From Sandaracinus amylolyticus (GTDB lineage: Bacteria; Myxococcota_A; Polyangia; Polyangiales; Sandaracinaceae): a stretch of 64,000 nt of DNA. The position numbers and the translations under genes were made by a program. A model generated the notes under the pieces. It did not search any database and was not told where the DNA came from. It saw nothing but the letters and a program-made list of their open reading frames with translations. Shown piece by piece: positions 8,828-16,624 of the stretch. The stretch spans positions 2,728,001 to 2,792,000 of the forward strand of contig NZ_CP070225.1 in the NCBI RefSeq assembly GCF_021631985.1, written 5' to 3'. Position 1 is the stretch's first letter; every line of letters begins with the position of its first letter.

Positions 8828-9349
8828 ATGGATGCGGTGATCGGCGCGTGGGCTCGGTTCCGGGTGTCGCGCTCGCTCGAGCCGAGCGGACGAGAGGACC
8901 CCCTCGATCTCGACGAGCTCTCGGAGCAGCTGCGCGAGGTCTTCGTGCGTCGCACCGGAGACGACGCGGTCGAGCGCTTCGCCCTGCCGGAGTCGTTCCG
9001 CAGTTGGATCGAGCTCGCCGGCGCGTCGGCGTGGAGCGATCCCGATGGCTGGGTCTGGCTCGGCGCGGCGCGCGACCTCGCGCGCACGGTCGACGATCGC
9101 TGCGAGATGCTCGGCATCGAGGTGCCGGCGCGACGCGAGCTCTGGCTCCCGATCGGGTCGTGGTCGGACGCGCACGACTGGATGATCTGCGTGGATCGCA
9201 GCTCGACGCGGTTCGGCGCGGTCGCGGACTGGAACGACACCCACCCGTGGTGGGACGCGGAAGCGGAGCCGGAGCGGATCTGGCCCGATCTCGTGGCGTT
9301 CCTGGCCCGCCCCGACCTCGACGAGGAAGCCGAGGACGAGCGCGACTGA
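8828..9349 (+). CDS. SUKH (SMI1/KNR4)-like protein
   Basis: This protein of about 173 aa has the central pattern LPESFRSWIELAGASAWSDP...WVWLG, then a DWMICVDRSS strand and a PDLVAFLARPDL C-terminal helix. This resembles the SMI1/KNR4 (SUKH) fold, whose members are often immunity proteins of toxin systems or general binding modules. The match is by pattern only. ATG at 8828 was chosen; a GTG at 8819 is also in frame, and neither has a clear ribosome binding site. It lies just before the IS110 element. No toxin gene is adjacent. Confidence 0.6.
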   Translation: MDAVIGAWARFRVSRSLEPSGREDPLDLDELSEQLREVFVRRTGDDAVERFALPESFRSWIELAGASAWSDPDGWVWLGAARDLARTVDDRCEMLGIEVPARRELWLPIGSWSDAHDWMICVDRSSTRFGAVADWNDTHPWWDAEAEPERIWPDLVAFLARPDLDEEAEDERD

Positions 9350-9385
9350 GATACCGTGACCTCGTGCAAGCTCGAAGTGCGGTCG

Positions 9386-10555
9386 TCAGGCCGCCGCGAG
9401 CCTCGGCACGAAGGGCGTGCGGGTGCGCGCGACGCTGATCATCGCGCCGAGGAGCTTGCGCATCGCAGCGATGATCGCGAGCTTCTTCGGCTTTCCGGCC
9501 GCGACCAGGCGCCCGTAGAACGCCTTGAGCCACGGGTTGTGGGTCACCGCTCGCAGCGTCGGCATCCAGAGCTTCGCGCGCAGGTCGGCGTCGCCCATCG
9601 TGCAGGCGGGGCCTCGCAGTGGCTGGCGCTTGCCTGAGTGGCTCACGATCGGGGCGACGCCGACGTACGCCGCGAGCGCGGCCGCGCTCTTGAACGCGTC
9701 GAAGTCGATCGAGGCGATCATCCGCGCCGCGGTGTTGTCGCCGACGCCGTCGATGGTGGTCAGCAGCTTGCCGACCTCGTGGCGCTCGAGGCTCTGGCCG
9801 ATGTCGTCGTCGAGCTTCTTGATCCGCGCTCGGAGCGTCGCGATGTCCTCGCACGCGTAGCGGATCTGAAGCTCGTACGCCGTGCCCTGGTGGCGGCCCA
9901 CGGAGGTCTTCGCAGCCGCGCAGAGCGCTTGCGCGAGCTCGACACCGATGACGTGGCGGCCGTCGTACTTCAGCTCCGCCAGCGCGTTCGGGTCGGCAGC
10001 ACGGAAGGCCTCGGCGGTCGGACTCGCGATGAGCAGCGTGGTCGCTTTGGCCGAAGCCACGTCGCGCACGTGCTCGGTGAACTCCGGAAAACAGAGGTCG
10101 AGCGCGCGGTGCAGTTGCCGCGTGCGGTCGCCGAGGTCCTGCACGAGGCGGTCGCGAAGCCGGATCAGCTCACGCAGCTCGAGCGTGGCCTCATCGGGCA
10201 TCGGGGTCGCCGCAGGTCTCTTCTGCTGCGCGAAGCGTGCGATGCCCAGAGCGTCGAGCGCGTCGGTCTTCGCGCGCCGCAGATCCTCGGCTGCAAACCG
10301 CGACGTGCGCGTCGGGTTCAACAGCGCGACCTGAAACCCTGCTGCATGCAGGAACGCGAAGAGGTTCTGCCAATAGTGCCCCGTCGCCTCCATCGCGATG
10401 AACGCGTCGGCGGGCTCACCGAGCATCGAGCGCAGTCGTTCGTAGCCCGACGCGTCTTCGGAGAACGGCGTCGGCTTCCGCAGTGCCTTGCCCGCCTCGT
10501 CCACGATCGCGACGACGTGCTTCTCCGAACCGATGTCGATCCCGACGAATCTCAT
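9386..10555 (-). CDS. IS110-family transposase
   Basis: This 389-aa recombinase appears intact. The N-terminal DEDD (RuvC-like) domain starts with VGIDIGSEKHVVAIVDE (Asp7), followed by FIAMEATGHYW with the catalytic Glu and KTDALDALGIARFA with further acidic residues. The C-terminal Transposase_20 domain has a helix-hairpin-helix (TTIDGVGDNTAARMIASI) and YVGVAPIVSHSGKRQ, which holds the region of the conserved Ser. The ATG at 10555 (MRFVGID) aligns with family starts; the frame extends 49 codons further upstream without homology. It probably moves by IS110-type recombination between two DNA sites. Confidence 0.95.
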   Translation of the reverse strand: MRFVGIDIGSEKHVVAIVDEAGKALRKPTPFSEDASGYERLRSMLGEPADAFIAMEATGHYWQNLFAFLHAAGFQVALLNPTRTSRFAAEDLRRAKTDALDALGIARFAQQKRPAATPMPDEATLELRELIRLRDRLVQDLGDRTRQLHRALDLCFPEFTEHVRDVASAKATTLLIASPTAEAFRAADPNALAELKYDGRHVIGVELAQALCAAAKTSVGRHQGTAYELQIRYACEDIATLRARIKKLDDDIGQSLERHEVGKLLTTIDGVGDNTAARMIASIDFDAFKSAAALAAYVGVAPIVSHSGKRQPLRGPACTMGDADLRAKLWMPTLRAVTHNPWLKAFYGRLVAAGKPKKLAIIAAMRKLLGAMISVARTRTPFVPRLAAA

Positions 10556-10795
10556 GTGCCTCTCGAGCTCGTGTTCGCGTCCCCGGGAGCCTCGGAGCCG
10601 AGCTTCGTGCCCTTGCTTGTCCATGCGAGGACGGTGGACGAGCCACGCCTCTGGATACCGTTCGAGCAAAGAAACTCGGTCGAGGGCGCCAATCTCAGTC
10701 ACGGGGACGATGCCCCAAGCCCTACGCGGCGACCCTCTCCCGAAACCGCTGGACCGGCAGCCCTACCACGGCGGGCAATCGGCCGGTGCACTAGA
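10556..10795 (-). ncRNA. Candidate IS110 left-end non-coding (bridge-type) RNA region
   Basis: About 240 bp upstream of the transposase start contains no gene. In IS110-group elements this end encodes a structured guide RNA read in the same direction as the transposase. Hairpins visible on the minus strand include GGGG-CATCGT-CCCC (10703-10716) and an AGCTCG.../CGAG-GCT stem near 10590-10605. This is inference from family architecture; no guide loops were matched to the flanks. Confidence 0.25.
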
Positions 10796-10815
10796 TACAA
10801 GCCCTTGCCGGAGTG

Positions 10816-10890
10816 CTCGTCCCGTCGGTCCCGGACGGGAGCGCGCGAAGCGCGCGGACGGTAGGGCCCGGCGGGCGAGCCGATTTTTAC
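10816..10890 (+). other. Structured leader with T5 run upstream of the PEP-synthase-like gene
   Basis: Two consecutive hairpins, TCCCGTC-GGTCCCG-GACGGGA (10820-10840) and GCGCGC-GAA-GCGCGC (10841-10855), are followed by GCCCGGCGGGC and a T5 run (10884-10888), ending 15 nt before the GTG at 10904. This may be an attenuator, or a terminator of IS read-through. Confidence 0.35.
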
Positions 10891-10903
10891 CGTCTTCGAG
10901 CGT

Positions 10904-12802
10904 GTGATCGCGCTCTTGTTCGACCTCGGAGCTTCGGCGATCCTGGGCGCCGCAATGGGCGCGGTCCCCGTCTCGATCGGATCTCTCGCCGGCGTGCGCG
11001 AGCTCGCCTCGATGCGCCGCGACGAGCTCGTCGCGATGGGCGAAGAGACCGCGGACCTCGCGCGCGTCGTCGACCTCGGCGTGCCCTTCGGCGCCATCTG
11101 GGTGATCGGCCTGTCCGACGACGCCGAGGGCAAGACGCTCGCCGCCGTCACCGCCGCGCTCGCGCTCGATCTCACCCGTCCCGTGGTCGAGCTCGGCGCG
11201 TTCTTCCGCACCCACGCGCTCGCTGCGCGCTGCCGCAAGCTCTGGCCCGCGACCATCGCGCTGCGGCGCGGCGACGACGTCCGCGCGCGCGTGCACGAGC
11301 TCTTCCGCGTGCTCGAGTCGCGCGAGATGCTGGTCGCGATCGGCGGTGTGACCGTCGCCGGCGCGCGCACCGAGGTCGGCGTGCGGGTGACCGTGCGCGA
11401 CGAGGGTGCGAGCGGCGTCGCAGCGAGCGTCGATCCCCGCACCGGCGATCCCGACGTCGTCGCGGTGTGGTCGGAGAGCGGCACGCCCGCGCTGCTCGAT
11501 CGCAAGACGATGCGCCCGCTCAGCGACGCGCCGAGCGATCTGCGGCCCGACGTCGTCGAGCGGGCGGCCGATCTCGCCGATCGCGCACAGCTCGCGCTCG
11601 GTCGTCCGGTGGAGCTCGCGTTCGGTCATCTGCGGGGGCGCCTCGTGGTGCTCGGCGTGCGACCGCTCGCGCTCGCGCCCTGCTTCACCGACGCGCCGTA
11701 TCGCCGCGTCGCGCTGCTCACCGCCGACGAAGGCCCGATCGCACCGCTCGCGATCGACGCGCTCGATCGCGCGCTGCGTCGCGCCGACGACGATGCGCCT
11801 CGCGTGCTGCGCATCTACGCGCGCGCCTACCGCCGCGTCGAGGCACGCATCCCGGGCTCGCCGCCGGTCGAGGGCGCATCCGCGCTCACCCGCGCCGCGC
11901 AGATCGCGTCGGACCTCACGCGCCCCGTCGCCGCGGTGCGCGCGTTCGAGGAGTCGCTCGAAGCGCGGCTCGACGAGATCGATCGCGCGTCCGCCGATGC
12001 GCGCACCGGCGCCGAGATGCTGGTCGCGCTCCGCGATCACCAGCGCGTCGTGGTCGAGGCGCTCTCGCTGCTCGAGAGCGCGCGCGTCGCGACGCTCACC
12101 GCGGTCTCGGTGCTCGAGGCGACGTGCGGCACGCTCCCGCGCGAGGCCGTGCACGCGCTGGCCGCGCTCCGCCGCACCCGCGCCCGCCGCCGCGTCGACG
12201 AGCGCCTGCTGCGCCTCGCGCGTCACCTCGTCGATCAGATCGGCGAGATCCCCGAGGCCCATCGGGTGCCCGCGGCGCTGCGCCGCCGGTGGGACGAGGT
12301 GAAGCTCGAGCTGCGCGACGTCCGCCCGATCGGCGTCGACGTGCGGCCGCTGCCCTACGGCGCGAGCGATGCCGCGCTGCGCGCCGCGCTGATCGATGCG
12401 CTGCGCACCGTGACCGACGCCGAGGAGACCGCGCGCCGCGAGGCGGTGCGCCGGCTGCTCGCGACCGCGCGCGGCCGTCCGCTCGGGCGCATGCGCGAGG
12501 GCATCGCGGGCACGCTCTCGATGGGCCTCGCGCAGCTCGCGGACATCAAGGGCCGCATGGGCGAGGCGCTCGCCATCGCGCTCCTGCGCCTCCGCGGCTC
12601 GGCGTCGAACGTCGGCGCGCACCTCGTCGATCACGGCATGCTCGACGATCCCGACGACGCGCTCTACCTCGGGCTCGGCGAGATCGAAGAGGCGATCGGC
12701 GGCGAGCCCGGCGCGTACGCGTCGCGGGTGCGGCTGCGCCGCGAGGCCGACCTCCGCTGGCGCGCGCTCGAGGCGCCGCGACGGCTCGCCGCGCGCGCCT
12801 GA
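10904..12802 (+). CDS. PEP synthase/pyruvate phosphate dikinase-like protein lacking the phosphohistidine domain
   Basis: This 632-aa protein has an N-terminal segment resembling the PPDK_N/ATP-grasp region (DLARVVDLGVPFGAIWVIGLSDDAEGKT). A long helical linker follows, ending in HLVDHGMLDDPDDALYLGLGEIEEAI...RWRALEAPRRL. In PEP synthases and rifampicin phosphotransferases that element precedes the swivelling phosphohistidine domain. Here the protein stops about six residues later, so the catalytic His domain is absent and no separate gene for it follows. Key nucleotide-binding residues also look degenerate. It may be a regulatory pseudo-enzyme or a divergent family. GTG start; no strong ribosome binding site. 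Confidence 0.55.
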   Translation: MIALLFDLGASAILGAAMGAVPVSIGSLAGVRELASMRRDELVAMGEETADLARVVDLGVPFGAIWVIGLSDDAEGKTLAAVTAALALDLTRPVVELGAFFRTHALAARCRKLWPATIALRRGDDVRARVHELFRVLESREMLVAIGGVTVAGARTEVGVRVTVRDEGASGVAASVDPRTGDPDVVAVWSESGTPALLDRKTMRPLSDAPSDLRPDVVERAADLADRAQLALGRPVELAFGHLRGRLVVLGVRPLALAPCFTDAPYRRVALLTADEGPIAPLAIDALDRALRRADDDAPRVLRIYARAYRRVEARIPGSPPVEGASALTRAAQIASDLTRPVAAVRAFEESLEARLDEIDRASADARTGAEMLVALRDHQRVVVEALSLLESARVATLTAVSVLEATCGTLPREAVHALAALRRTRARRRVDERLLRLARHLVDQIGEIPEAHRVPAALRRRWDEVKLELRDVRPIGVDVRPLPYGASDAALRAALIDALRTVTDAEETARREAVRRLLATARGRPLGRMREGIAGTLSMGLAQLADIKGRMGEALAIALLRLRGSASNVGAHLVDHGMLDDPDDALYLGLGEIEEAIGGEPGAYASRVRLRREADLRWRALEAPRRLAARA

Positions 12803-12860
12803 GCGCCCGAGCGGGCTCGCAGCGCGGCGGAGGGCGTCATCGTGCTGCGCCAGAGGTGCG

Positions 12861-13053
12861 GACGCGTGTCGGCACCGGTCGTCACGTTCCGACGGAGGCA
12901 CCGGACGCGTGTCGGCACCGGTCGTCACGATCCGACGGAGGCACCGGACGCGTGTCCGCACCGGTCGTCACGATCCGACGGAGGCACCGGACGCGTGTCC
13001 GCACCGGTCGTCACGATGCGACGAGAGGTGCCGCCACGTGTCCGCACCGATCG
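12861..13053. repeat. 43-bp tandem repeat, about 4.5 copies
   Basis: Units start at 12861, 12904, 12947 and 12990, with a diverged partial copy from 13033. Each carries GCACCGG blocks and the core CGGAC-GCGT-GTCCG, a short hairpin that is perfect in copies 3-4 and has one mismatch in copies 1-2. The period is not a multiple of three, and the array lies between two converging genes (stops at 12802 and 13068). It is therefore non-coding. The rest of 12803-13067 holds no gene. Confidence 0.95.
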
Positions 13054-13067
13054 AGCGCGGCTCGCCC

Positions 13068-14840
13068 TCAGTTCGTCAGCGCGCCCTCGGCCTCGATCAG
13101 CCGGATCATCCAGCTGCGGAGGCGCGGCCAGCCGCCGATCCCGATCGAGTTCGTCTCTTCGTAGTGATCGCCGGGCGCTTCGCTGATGTAGGGCACCCCG
13201 GCACCCAGCTCGTAGTCGAAGTCCGGCACGAAGTAGCCGAGGAAGTCGTTGGTCAGCCCGAGCAGCCAGACCTGCTCCGCGTCGGGGCGCCGCTCGAGCA
13301 GTCGATCGCGGAGGAACGGTCCGCTCGGCGCCATCGAGAGGTCCGGCGGGTTCTCGTCGTCCTCGTCGATCAGCTCCTCGCAGCCGCCCGGCGTGTGGTC
13401 GCACGGCGCTTCGTAGCCGCCGACGAGCTCTGCGGGATCGAGCTCGCCGGGCGCGGTGAGCATCGTCGCGCGGCCCACGTCGATCACCGCGAGCTCGGTG
13501 CGCACGTCGGCGAGGTTCCCGTAGCGCGCTCCGATCGGGCGCGTCTCGTCGTAGTTGTAGAGCGCGCGCACGAAGATCCCCGAGGAGTAGGCGATCTGAT
13601 AGCGAGCGTTCTCGATGGTCACGTAGACCTGCAGGCGATGGAACGCGAGGTCCGCGCTCTCCTCGAGCGTCGTGCCCTCGCCGCGGATCGCGTCGAGCGC
13701 GATCACGCCGAGCTGCGTGCCCACGATCTCGGCGTGCTCGTCGCCGTCGTCGCCCGCGAGCGCGGTGCCGTCCCAGCGCTCGATGCGCAGCCCGTTGGGA
13801 CCGATCTGCGATCCCAGCGCGCCGTTCACGAAGACGGTCACGCCACCGATGCCCTCCACCGGCGTGCCCTCGGGCCCGACCTCGATGCCGTCCTCGATCA
13901 CCTCGCGCAGCCAGTGTGGCCAGTCGCTCGAGAGGCGCGGGTTGCGCGAGCCCTGGTACTCGGGGTGCGACGCGAAGTTGAGCATCGTCGCGATCGTGGT
14001 GCCGCTGCCGGGCGTCGCGGGGTCCGCGGTGCCGTGCGCGACGAAGCGCAGGATGCGCATCTCGTCGTCGATCACGTCGGGATCGCGGTTGTCGCCGACC
14101 CAGCGCCGCACGTCGTCGAGATCGCGCAGCCGCACGTCGGCGTACTGCACGTTCGCGCGCTGCATCCCCGCGAGCGCCTGCTGGATCGCGGCGACGCTCT
14201 GCTCGCGGATGTAGCGCTGGTAATCGTCGGAGATGCCGGTGTCGTCGAGCGTCGGGCCCCAGATGCCGATGGTGTCGCGCGCCTGGTGCACGTGCGTCGC
14301 CGACACGACCACGTAGTCGACGTCGAGCCCCGCGGTCTCGACCGCTTCGCGGATCAGCAGGTTCTCGTCGAGGAACCAACCGACCACGTCGAGCGCGACG
14401 AACGCGATCGTCACGTCGCCGTTCCGCAGCACGACGGTGCGCGCCCACTGCGGGCTCATCACGCCCTGCGCCGCGCGTCCGTTGCCGAACCCCGCGATCC
14501 ACGCCGCGTCGAACACCCCGTCGCCATCGCGATCGTCGAAGGGCTCCACCCCGGGATCCCACTTCGAGTCGCCGTTGGTGTCGGTGAACGTCTCGAACGC
14601 GACCGGGGTGATCTCGAGCGCGGCCGCGCCCACGTGGAGCTCGCCGTCGGCGCCCGCGGCGCAGCCCTCGTCGCCGGGGCAGCGCTGCTGCTCGATCGGC
14701 GGCCGCTCCATCCACGCGTCGGGTTGGGACGGGCCAGCATCGGCGGGACCGGCGTCCGGCGGGGCCGCGTCGTCGTCGCCGCACGCCGGCGCGGCGCAGA
14801 GGATCACGAGCGCGAAGAGGAGCGAAGGCGAGCGCGGCAT
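13068..14840 (-). CDS. Neutral/alkaline ceramidase-like secreted lipoprotein
   Basis: This 590-aa protein has a signal peptide (MPRSPSLLFALVILCAAPAC; Cys20 as possible lipid anchor) and an Asp/Pro-rich linker. The mature part reads LHVGAAALEITP, then after an insert AWIAGFGNGRAAQGVMSPQWARTVVL, and DYVVVSATHVHQARDT. This is the N-terminal layout of neutral/alkaline non-lysosomal ceramidases, with the SATHVH metal-ligand motif; LNFASHPEY and VFVNGALGSQIGP also fit. An EF-hand-like insertion (DTNGDSKWDP...DDRDGDGVFD) suggests calcium binding. The true substrate may differ from ceramide. The ATG at 14840 has GGAGGG upstream. Confidence 0.75.
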   Translation of the reverse strand: MPRSPSLLFALVILCAAPACGDDDAAPPDAGPADAGPSQPDAWMERPPIEQQRCPGDEGCAAGADGELHVGAAALEITPVAFETFTDTNGDSKWDPGVEPFDDRDGDGVFDAAWIAGFGNGRAAQGVMSPQWARTVVLRNGDVTIAFVALDVVGWFLDENLLIREAVETAGLDVDYVVVSATHVHQARDTIGIWGPTLDDTGISDDYQRYIREQSVAAIQQALAGMQRANVQYADVRLRDLDDVRRWVGDNRDPDVIDDEMRILRFVAHGTADPATPGSGTTIATMLNFASHPEYQGSRNPRLSSDWPHWLREVIEDGIEVGPEGTPVEGIGGVTVFVNGALGSQIGPNGLRIERWDGTALAGDDGDEHAEIVGTQLGVIALDAIRGEGTTLEESADLAFHRLQVYVTIENARYQIAYSSGIFVRALYNYDETRPIGARYGNLADVRTELAVIDVGRATMLTAPGELDPAELVGGYEAPCDHTPGGCEELIDEDDENPPDLSMAPSGPFLRDRLLERRPDAEQVWLLGLTNDFLGYFVPDFDYELGAGVPYISEAPGDHYEETNSIGIGGWPRLRSWMIRLIEAEGALTN

Positions 14841-14917
14841 CGTGCCCTCCGGGATCGGGAAATGCTGCGGGCGTCGCGCGATCGCGTTCAAGAGTCTCGA
14901 ACGGCCAGCCGAGCGGC

Positions 14918-14947
14918 TTGACCGGCCCGCGGGCACGCTGGTACGCC
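14918..14947 (+). promoter_or_regulatory. Weak candidate promoter for the hydroxybutyryl-CoA dehydrogenase/crotonase operon
   Basis: TTGACC (14918-14923) is followed after 18 nt by TACGCC (14942-14947), 22 nt before the GTG at 14970. The -35 box is good and the -10 box is poor. Confidence 0.25.
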
Positions 14948-14969
14948 CCACCGACTCGTGGAGGCGACA

Positions 14970-15830
14970 GTGGCGGAGATCCGGATCTTCGGCGTGATCG
15001 GAGCGGGCCAGATGGGCGCGGGAATCGCGCAGGTCGCGGCGCAGACGGGCTACGAGGTGAAGCTCCTCGACGCGAGCGCGGCGCTCGCGCAGAAGGGCCG
15101 CGACGGCATCGCGAAGCAGCTCGCGAAAGCGGTCGAGAAGGGCAAGCTCGCGAAGGACGAGGCCGACGCGGCGGTCGCGCGCATCGGCATCGCCGACGGC
15201 TACGGCGATCTCGCGGCGTGCGACATCGTGGTCGAGGCGGCGACCGAGAACCCCGAGCTCAAGAACAAGATCTTCGAGAGCGCCGACGCGGCGATGAAGC
15301 CCGGCGCGATCCTCGCGAGCAACACGTCGAGCATCTCGATCACGAAGCTCGCGGCGCGCACCAAGCGCCCGACGAACGTGATCGGAATGCACTTCATGAA
15401 CCCGGTGCCGGTCATGAAGCTCGTCGAGATCATCCGCGCGCTGCAGACGAGCGACGAGACCTACGCGACCACGAAGGCGCTCGCGGAGCGGCTCAACAAG
15501 ACGGTGATCACGAGCAAGGACAGCCCGGGGTTCATCGTGAACCGCATGCTGATCCCGTTCCTCAACGAGGCGTGCTTCGTCCTCGCGGAGACGCTCGGCA
15601 CGCCCGAGGACATCGATCAGGGCGCGAAGCTCGGGCTCAACCATCCGCTCGGCCCGCTCGCGCTCGCCGATCTGATCGGGCTCGACACGTGCCTCGCGAT
15701 CGCCGAGGTGCTGCACCGCGAGCTCGGCGACGACAAGTACCGCCCGGCGCCGCTGCTGCGGAACTACGTCGCGGCGGGCTGGCTCGGCCGCAAGACGGGC
15801 CGCGGGTTCTACACGTACGAGTCGAAGTGA
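14970..15830 (+). CDS. hbd: 3-hydroxybutyryl-CoA dehydrogenase
   Basis: This 286-aa NAD(P)-dependent enzyme interconverts acetoacetyl-CoA and 3-hydroxybutyryl-CoA. The Rossmann motif GVIGAGQMGAGIAQ is at the N-terminus. VEAATENPELK, ASNTSSISITKLA, GMHFMNPVPVMKLVEII (catalytic His) and SPGFIVNRMLIPFLNEA are all conserved, and the C-terminal helical domain ends in LGRKTGRGFYTY. The GTG at 14970 was chosen because GGAGG (14960-14964) sits 5 nt before it; an in-frame GTG at 14958 precedes that Shine-Dalgarno. It forms an operon with the crotonase gene 8 bp downstream. Confidence 0.95.
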   Translation: MAEIRIFGVIGAGQMGAGIAQVAAQTGYEVKLLDASAALAQKGRDGIAKQLAKAVEKGKLAKDEADAAVARIGIADGYGDLAACDIVVEAATENPELKNKIFESADAAMKPGAILASNTSSISITKLAARTKRPTNVIGMHFMNPVPVMKLVEIIRALQTSDETYATTKALAERLNKTVITSKDSPGFIVNRMLIPFLNEACFVLAETLGTPEDIDQGAKLGLNHPLGPLALADLIGLDTCLAIAEVLHRELGDDKYRPAPLLRNYVAAGWLGRKTGRGFYTYESK

Positions 15831-15838
15831 GGGACGCC

Positions 15839-16624
15839 GTGGCCAACCGTTCGTACGTTCGGCTCGAGATCGACGGCGCGCTCGCGACGCTCACGATCGA
15901 TCGACAGGACAAGCTCAACGCGCTGAACGCGCAGGTGATCGCCGAGCTGCACGGCGCGGCCCAAGAGGTGCGCACCACGCGCGGCGTGCGCTGCCTGATC
16001 GTGACCGGCGCGGGCGACAAGGCGTTCGTCGCGGGCGCCGACATCAGCGAGATGAAGGAGATGCGCCTCGATCAGGCGCGCGCCTTCGCGCAGGCGGGCC
16101 ACGCGGCGTTCGACGCGCTCGAGGCGCTGCCGTTCCCGGTGATCGCGGCGGTGAACGGGTTCGCGCTGGGCGGCGGATGCGAGCTCGCGCTCGCGTGCGA
16201 CTTCGTCTACGCGAGCGAGAAGGCGAAGTTCGGCCAGCCCGAGGTGAAGCTCGGGGTGATCCCCGGCTTCGGCGGGACGCAGCGCCTGCTGCGTCGCGTC
16301 GGCAACGCGCACGCGCGCGAGCTGGTCTACACGGGCGCGATCATCGGCGCCGACGAAGCGCTGCGAATCGGTCTCGCGAACCGCGTGCTGCCCCACGGCG
16401 AGCTGATGACCGCCGCGCGCGCGACCGCCGCGACGATCGCGCAGATGGGCCCGCTCGCGATCGCCGAGGCGAAGAAGGTGATGCGCGAGGGCGAGGGCCG
16501 ACTGCTGCGCGATGCGAACGCGCTCGAGGTCGACGGCTTCGCGGGATGCTTCGAGACCGACGATCAGAAGGAGGGCATGCAGGCCTTCCTCGAGAAGCGC
16601 GCGCCGGCCTTCAAGGCCGAGTGA
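15839..16624 (+). CDS. crt: Enoyl-CoA hydratase (crotonase)
   Basis: This 261-aa crotonase-fold enzyme hydrates crotonyl-CoA/enoyl-CoA. It shows the oxyanion-hole motif KAFVAGADISEM, the GFALGGGCELALACDF segment with one catalytic Glu and the PEVKLGVIPGFGGTQRL segment with the second. Length is normal. The GTG at 15839 follows GAGGGA; the reading frame runs further upstream inside the dehydrogenase gene but is not coding there. Its TGA (16622-16624) directly abuts the stop of the converging M48 gene. Confidence 0.95.
   Translation: MANRSYVRLEIDGALATLTIDRQDKLNALNAQVIAELHGAAQEVRTTRGVRCLIVTGAGDKAFVAGADISEMKEMRLDQARAFAQAGHAAFDALEALPFPVIAAVNGFALGGGCELALACDFVYASEKAKFGQPEVKLGVIPGFGGTQRLLRRVGNAHARELVYTGAIIGADEALRIGLANRVLPHGELMTAARATAATIAQMGPLAIAEAKKVMREGEGRLLRDANALEVDGFAGCFETDDQKEGMQAFLEKRAPAFKAE

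Larger units (their letters stand above)
9350..10800 (-). mobile_element. IS110-family insertion sequence (approximate limits)
   Basis: The element is defined by its DEDD-type transposase gene. IS110 elements usually lack inverted repeats, so the ends cannot be fixed by eye. The limits given are the neighbouring stop codon and the end of the non-coding stretch upstream of the transposase. It separates the thiolase/SUKH genes from the next genes. Confidence 0.55.

Noticed and set aside
5470-9369. 1299-aa open frame on the minus strand
   Set aside because: It is antisense to the Kelch, thiolase and SUKH genes, is Arg/Ala/His-rich with no domain pattern, and results from the absence of stop codons in 70% GC DNA.
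12861-13053. Considered as a CRISPR array
   Set aside because: The units are contiguous tandem copies without unique spacers, and no cas genes are present.
12842-13186. Short open frames through the 43-bp repeat
   Set aside because: The repeat period is not a multiple of three, so each unit is read in a new frame; no ribosome binding site or conserved product.
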